IMG/VR virus record: IMGVR_UViG_3300009128_000148
Span: 1-21,909 of that record
Length of the DNA: 21,909 nt
DNA from: a virus
Direction: 5' to 3' (one strand)
The notes beneath the pieces were generated by a model. The model did no database searches. It saw only the letters and a program-made list of their open reading frames with translations, and was not told the DNA's origin. Shown one piece after another: positions 19,536 to 21,909 of the stretch (its first letter is position 1; every line of letters starts with the position of its first letter). The position numbers and the translations under genes were made by a program.

Positions 19536-21005
19536 CTAGTCGTCGTCTTTAGATGATAAATCTTTACCTTGACCACGCAATCTAAAATCCTTTCTTTTTG
19601 ATGATTTGGTAACTCTATCTACAGATTCTATATCATCGGGTCGTTTTACTTGTCTCCTAAGCATCATTCTTACAGCTGCAGCACTTTTACCGGGAACATA
19701 AAAGGAAGGTAATCCTTTTAATTTAACTTTGAAATCCATTTCTTCGGTTGTCGTATTATTTTTTAATCTATCAAGAATTTTATTTGTATCATTACTAAAC
19801 TTTCTACGAGTGGCTCTTAACTTACCAGCGATTCTCTTATCTGCTGTCTTGTAGTCTTGTTTCTTTTCAGCATCGGCTTGTGATGCAGATGCCTTCTTGG
19901 CATAACTGTCCATCGTCTTGTTGCTGAGTTCGTCAATCTCTACCTCTTCAAAATATCCTCTATCAGGATCATCCATTCGTGGTGGAACTTTCATATCTTT
20001 AGAAGGTTTTGTTTTCTTATTAAATACTTTCTCAACATCTTTCATTCTTTTGGCAGCTTGAGCTCGCCTCTGCGCTCTAACCTTTTGCAGATCCAAAGCT
20101 TCTGGCGTCAGTTCAACTTCGTCCTTGATACCTTGTACGGCAGGATGGTCTGGATCTTTCTTCTTAATATCCTTCATAACCTTTTGCAACTTCTCTCTTG
20201 CTGCTTTTGCTTTTGGACTATCTAAAGGAGACTTATCTCGTATCAAGGCTGAACCAAAAGCTCGTGCCTGATGTTTATTTACTTCATCAATCTCTACTTC
20301 TTCTCGTTTTTGACCCATGTCTATTTTGCCTTTGTAGGTCGTCTTACGAACTTCACCATGTTTAGTTTTAGTCACAGTAGTCTTATCTTTCCGTATACCC
20401 AAACGCTTTTCTGCATCTCTTACTTTTTTCGCAGCATCTTTTAGACCACCACCATAAGCACCACCTTCTTCTATTTCTTCTTCTTTAACATTTTGTACGG
20501 CAGGATGATCTGGGTCTTTCTTCTTAATACCCTTCAAAACCTTTTTCAATTTTTCTCTTGCTGCTTTTGCTTTTGGACTATCTAAAGGAGACTCATACGC
20601 CTCTTCTACTTCTTCATTAGGACCATAACCTTTTGGTGTTACATCTTTTGTTTTGTATTTGACTTCTCGTTTCTTTTGGCCATCTGCCATGCGCTTAGCG
20701 GCATCTGGTTTTGGATTACCTTTCTTATCAAAGAACTTGGCAAGATGTGGTGGTAAGTTTGCCTCATCTACATCTTCCTTATACTTCTCTTTCTTTTCAG
20801 GTTTTCCATCTTCATCTTTATAATGAGGTTTATTACCTTTATTCTTCATGTGCCAAGCTAATGCCCAAGGATTATCAATATCCTTATGCTTTTTCATTGC
20901 CTTCACCGAACCTTCCCAACCAGGTGGTGCTACTTCAGGAAGTTCTTGACCTATTCTCTCGACTTCGGCCATAGTTTCGGCCATTGACTTTCTATATCTT
21001 GACAT
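19536..21005 (-). CDS. Highly charged repeat-containing protein (putative virion/internal protein)
   Basis: The 489-aa product is Lys/Glu/Asp-rich with almost no Cys and little hydrophobic core. It contains a 34-residue repeat (139-172 and 259-292; SPLDSPKAKAAREKL... to HPAVQ), spaced exactly 120 residues. A motif ELSNKTMDSYAKKASASQ (about 371-388) resembles E-LS-x-KT-L-x-SY-x-KKA repeats seen in structural or internal proteins of marine T4-like phages. The C-terminal domain (LKGLPSFYVPGKSAAAVRMM onward) looks globular. GATAAATA and AGGAG precede the ATG, consistent with late expression. Function as a packaged or scaffold-like protein is inference. Confidence 0.8.
   Translation of the reverse strand: MSRYRKSMAETMAEVERIGQELPEVAPPGWEGSVKAMKKHKDIDNPWALAWHMKNKGNKPHYKDEDGKPEKKEKYKEDVDEANLPPHLAKFFDKKGNPKPDAAKRMADGQKKREVKYKTKDVTPKGYGPNEEVEEAYESPLDSPKAKAAREKLKKVLKGIKKKDPDHPAVQNVKEEEIEEGGAYGGGLKDAAKKVRDAEKRLGIRKDKTTVTKTKHGEVRKTTYKGKIDMGQKREEVEIDEVNKHQARAFGSALIRDKSPLDSPKAKAAREKLQKVMKDIKKKDPDHPAVQGIKDEVELTPEALDLQKVRAQRRAQAAKRMKDVEKVFNKKTKPSKDMKVPPRMDDPDRGYFEEVEIDELSNKTMDSYAKKASASQADAEKKQDYKTADKRIAGKLRATRRKFSNDTNKILDRLKNNTTTEEMDFKVKLKGLPSFYVPGKSAAAVRMMLRRQVKRPDDIESVDRVTKSSKRKDFRLRGQGKDLSSKDDD
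20133..20233 (-). repeat. 101-bp in-gene repeat, copy A
   Basis: Matches 20493-20593 with seven mismatches by my count and an offset of exactly 360 bp (120 codons), so the repeat is in frame and recent. Confidence 0.9.
20493..20593 (-). repeat. 101-bp in-gene repeat, copy B
   Basis: Partner of the repeat at 20133-20233 within the 489-aa gene. Confidence 0.9.
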
Positions 21006-21024
21006 GGTAGTATTCTCCTAATAC

Positions 21025-21032
21025 TATTTATC
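21025..21032 (-). promoter_or_regulatory. T4-late-like motif GATAAATA upstream of the 489-aa gene
   Basis: - strand GATAAATA, 19 nt before the ATG, overlapping the clpP TGA stop. The geometry puts the expected start just upstream of AGGAG. Confidence 0.45.
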
Positions 21033-21603
21033 AGTATATTGTTTTTACAGAATCACATAAATTCAATTTTTTTGCCTCTTTTGCTGAAAGGTATACATCT
21101 TCTGGTGGCAATAATTTTTCTCGTATCCTATCTTCATTTAAACCAGTGCATTTTTTATAGTGATTTATCATTCGTTCAGTAGATAATTCAAACTCTACTA
21201 CTTGAGCAAACAGTTCATGTTCTTTACCCCATGACATCCAACTATACTGATGAGATAATATGGAAGTATTTGGTGTTAGAATACGATGGCCTGGTTCACC
21301 AGCAATGAACATCAATAGACCGCATGATGCAATAACACCCAACCCTACTGTGTAAACAGGAATAGTTGAGGCCTTCATTACATCAATTAAAGCAAACGCT
21401 GATGGTACATCACCACCATTACTACAAATCATTAGTTTGAGATATGGTCTTTTCTTTTTCTCTATATTTTGTTTTAGAATAAACTCTATCGCATCTTTAC
21501 TACTTGATTCATCAACATCACTCATAAACAAATGAATACCTGACTCGTACAAATCGGCATCAGTTGTTGTTGAGTTATCGGTTTCATATATCTTTTTTGC
21601 CAT
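21031..21603 (-). CDS. clpP: ClpP-like serine protease
   Basis: The 190-aa product is the ClpP fold: ICSNGGDVPSAFALIDVM (59-76), catalytic Ser93 in GVIASCGLLMFIAG, catalytic His118 in SILSHQYS and Asp169 in PPEDVYLSAKEAKKLNLCDS. All three triad residues are present. ClpP forms the proteolytic barrel used by ClpX or ClpA, which also degrade tmRNA-tagged peptides; a phage copy could work with host ATPases or process virion proteins. GGAG is 7 nt before the ATG; the start overlaps the upstream gene by 20 nt. Confidence 0.9.
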   Translation of the reverse strand: MAKKIYETDNSTTTDADLYESGIHLFMSDVDESSSKDAIEFILKQNIEKKKRPYLKLMICSNGGDVPSAFALIDVMKASTIPVYTVGLGVIASCGLLMFIAGEPGHRILTPNTSILSHQYSWMSWGKEHELFAQVVEFELSTERMINHYKKCTGLNEDRIREKLLPPEDVYLSAKEAKKLNLCDSVKTIY

Positions 21604-21909
21604 TCACATTCTCCATAATATCTACAAACTTTTCGGCGTCAATAACTACGAGTGGTTTGTGGTTGTTTCTTTTTATCACTACCAATGGTGTGTAGTCGCC
21701 CGCATTGGCACAGGCCTGCTCATAGGCATCCCAAACATTTATCTTCTCTTGGTTCTTCGCCTCTACAGAGAATGGGAACTTCTCACGAGCTGCACGAGCC
21801 ATTATCAAGTCCTCACCCCCGGCTCCCATAGACCTGGACTCAATATCTTCCGGATGTATGTCCAACTTCTCTATGAGCAGCGACCTCACCCATTGCTGGA
21901 GGCGTCTAC
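21584..21909 (-). CDS. PD-(D/E)XK nuclease-like protein (partial, 5' end outside window)
   Basis: The frame is open to the right edge (RLQQWVRSLLIEKLDI... at the margin), so the start lies beyond the window; the GTG at 21889 is internal. The visible 108 residues contain SMGAGGEDLIMARAAREKFP and FSVEAKNQEKINVWDAYEQA, then PLVVIKRN. The GED ... E-x-K spacing with a following Q-A is the pattern of a PD-(D/E)XK nuclease of the Holliday-resolvase/restriction-like type found in phages. The catalytic residues would be the Asp of GED and the Glu/Lys of VEAK. The substrate is not known. Confidence 0.75.
   Translation of the reverse strand, partial: RRLQQWVRSLLIEKLDIHPEDIESRSMGAGGEDLIMARAAREKFPFSVEAKNQEKINVWDAYEQACANAGDYTPLVVIKRNNHKPLVVIDAEKFVDIMENVNGKKDI

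Overview
The window looks like part of the genome of a T4-like (myovirus-type) phage of a marine, low-GC bacterium. The T4 core genes 32 (single-strand DNA binding), 59 (helicase loader), 33 (late-transcription co-activator) and rnh (RNase H) are recognisable in the translations. They sit with genes typical of marine T4-like phages: phoH, thyX, a RecB-like exonuclease, clpP and a ribosomal protein S21. Genes are packed tightly, mostly with ATGA or TAATG overlaps. A circularly permuted (two-piece) tmRNA points to an alphaproteobacterial-type host such as SAR11, or another lineage with permuted ssrA. That host assignment is inference.

Layout. Positions 1-416 hold the 3' end of a + strand gene. 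Everything else is on the - strand, so transcription runs from right to left. From the right edge: a PD-(D/E)XK nuclease-like gene (cut by the window), ClpP, a 489-aa highly charged repeat protein, and a MotA/TolQ/ExbB-like channel protein with a TolR/MotB-like partner and a small membrane protein. A strong promoter then drives S21, a glutaredoxin-like protein lacking the CxxC motif, a conserved unknown, tRNA-Thr(UGU), RNase H and another unknown. After a repeat-bearing intergenic region, a second promoter drives small unknown genes, an HExxH metallopeptidase and a SleB-type cell-wall hydrolase. Next come a 17-kDa-antigen-like lipoprotein, a FmdB-like small protein, PhoH, an exonuclease and a 213-aa unknown. 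A terminator precedes a predicted outer-membrane beta-barrel protein and the permuted tmRNA.

The tmRNA leads into a chain of mostly overlapping genes: 33, 59, a coiled-coil protein, a dCMP/cytidine deaminase, a small unknown, type II glutamine synthetase, a small unknown, ThyX and a FmdB zinc ribbon. A nucleotide-sugar/DUF115-like protein, a two-helix membrane protein, a coiled-coil protein, two ParB-like proteins and gene 32 follow. A hairpin terminator lies between gene 32 and the convergent + strand gene.

How it fits together. The replication and recombination proteins (32, 59, RNase H, exonuclease) sit beside nucleotide and nitrogen supply (glutamine synthetase, deaminase, ThyX). Translation tools (S21, tmRNA, tRNA-Thr) and a protease (ClpP) suggest remodelling of host translation and protein quality control. 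Envelope functions (lysis enzyme, lipoprotein, beta-barrel, proton-channel-like pair) form a second theme. Six near-consensus sigma70 promoters and seven T4-late-like NATAAATA motifs, all on the - strand, are visible upstream of genes. The items most worth a second look are the permuted tmRNA, the ExbB/TolR-like cassette and the type II glutamine synthetase.
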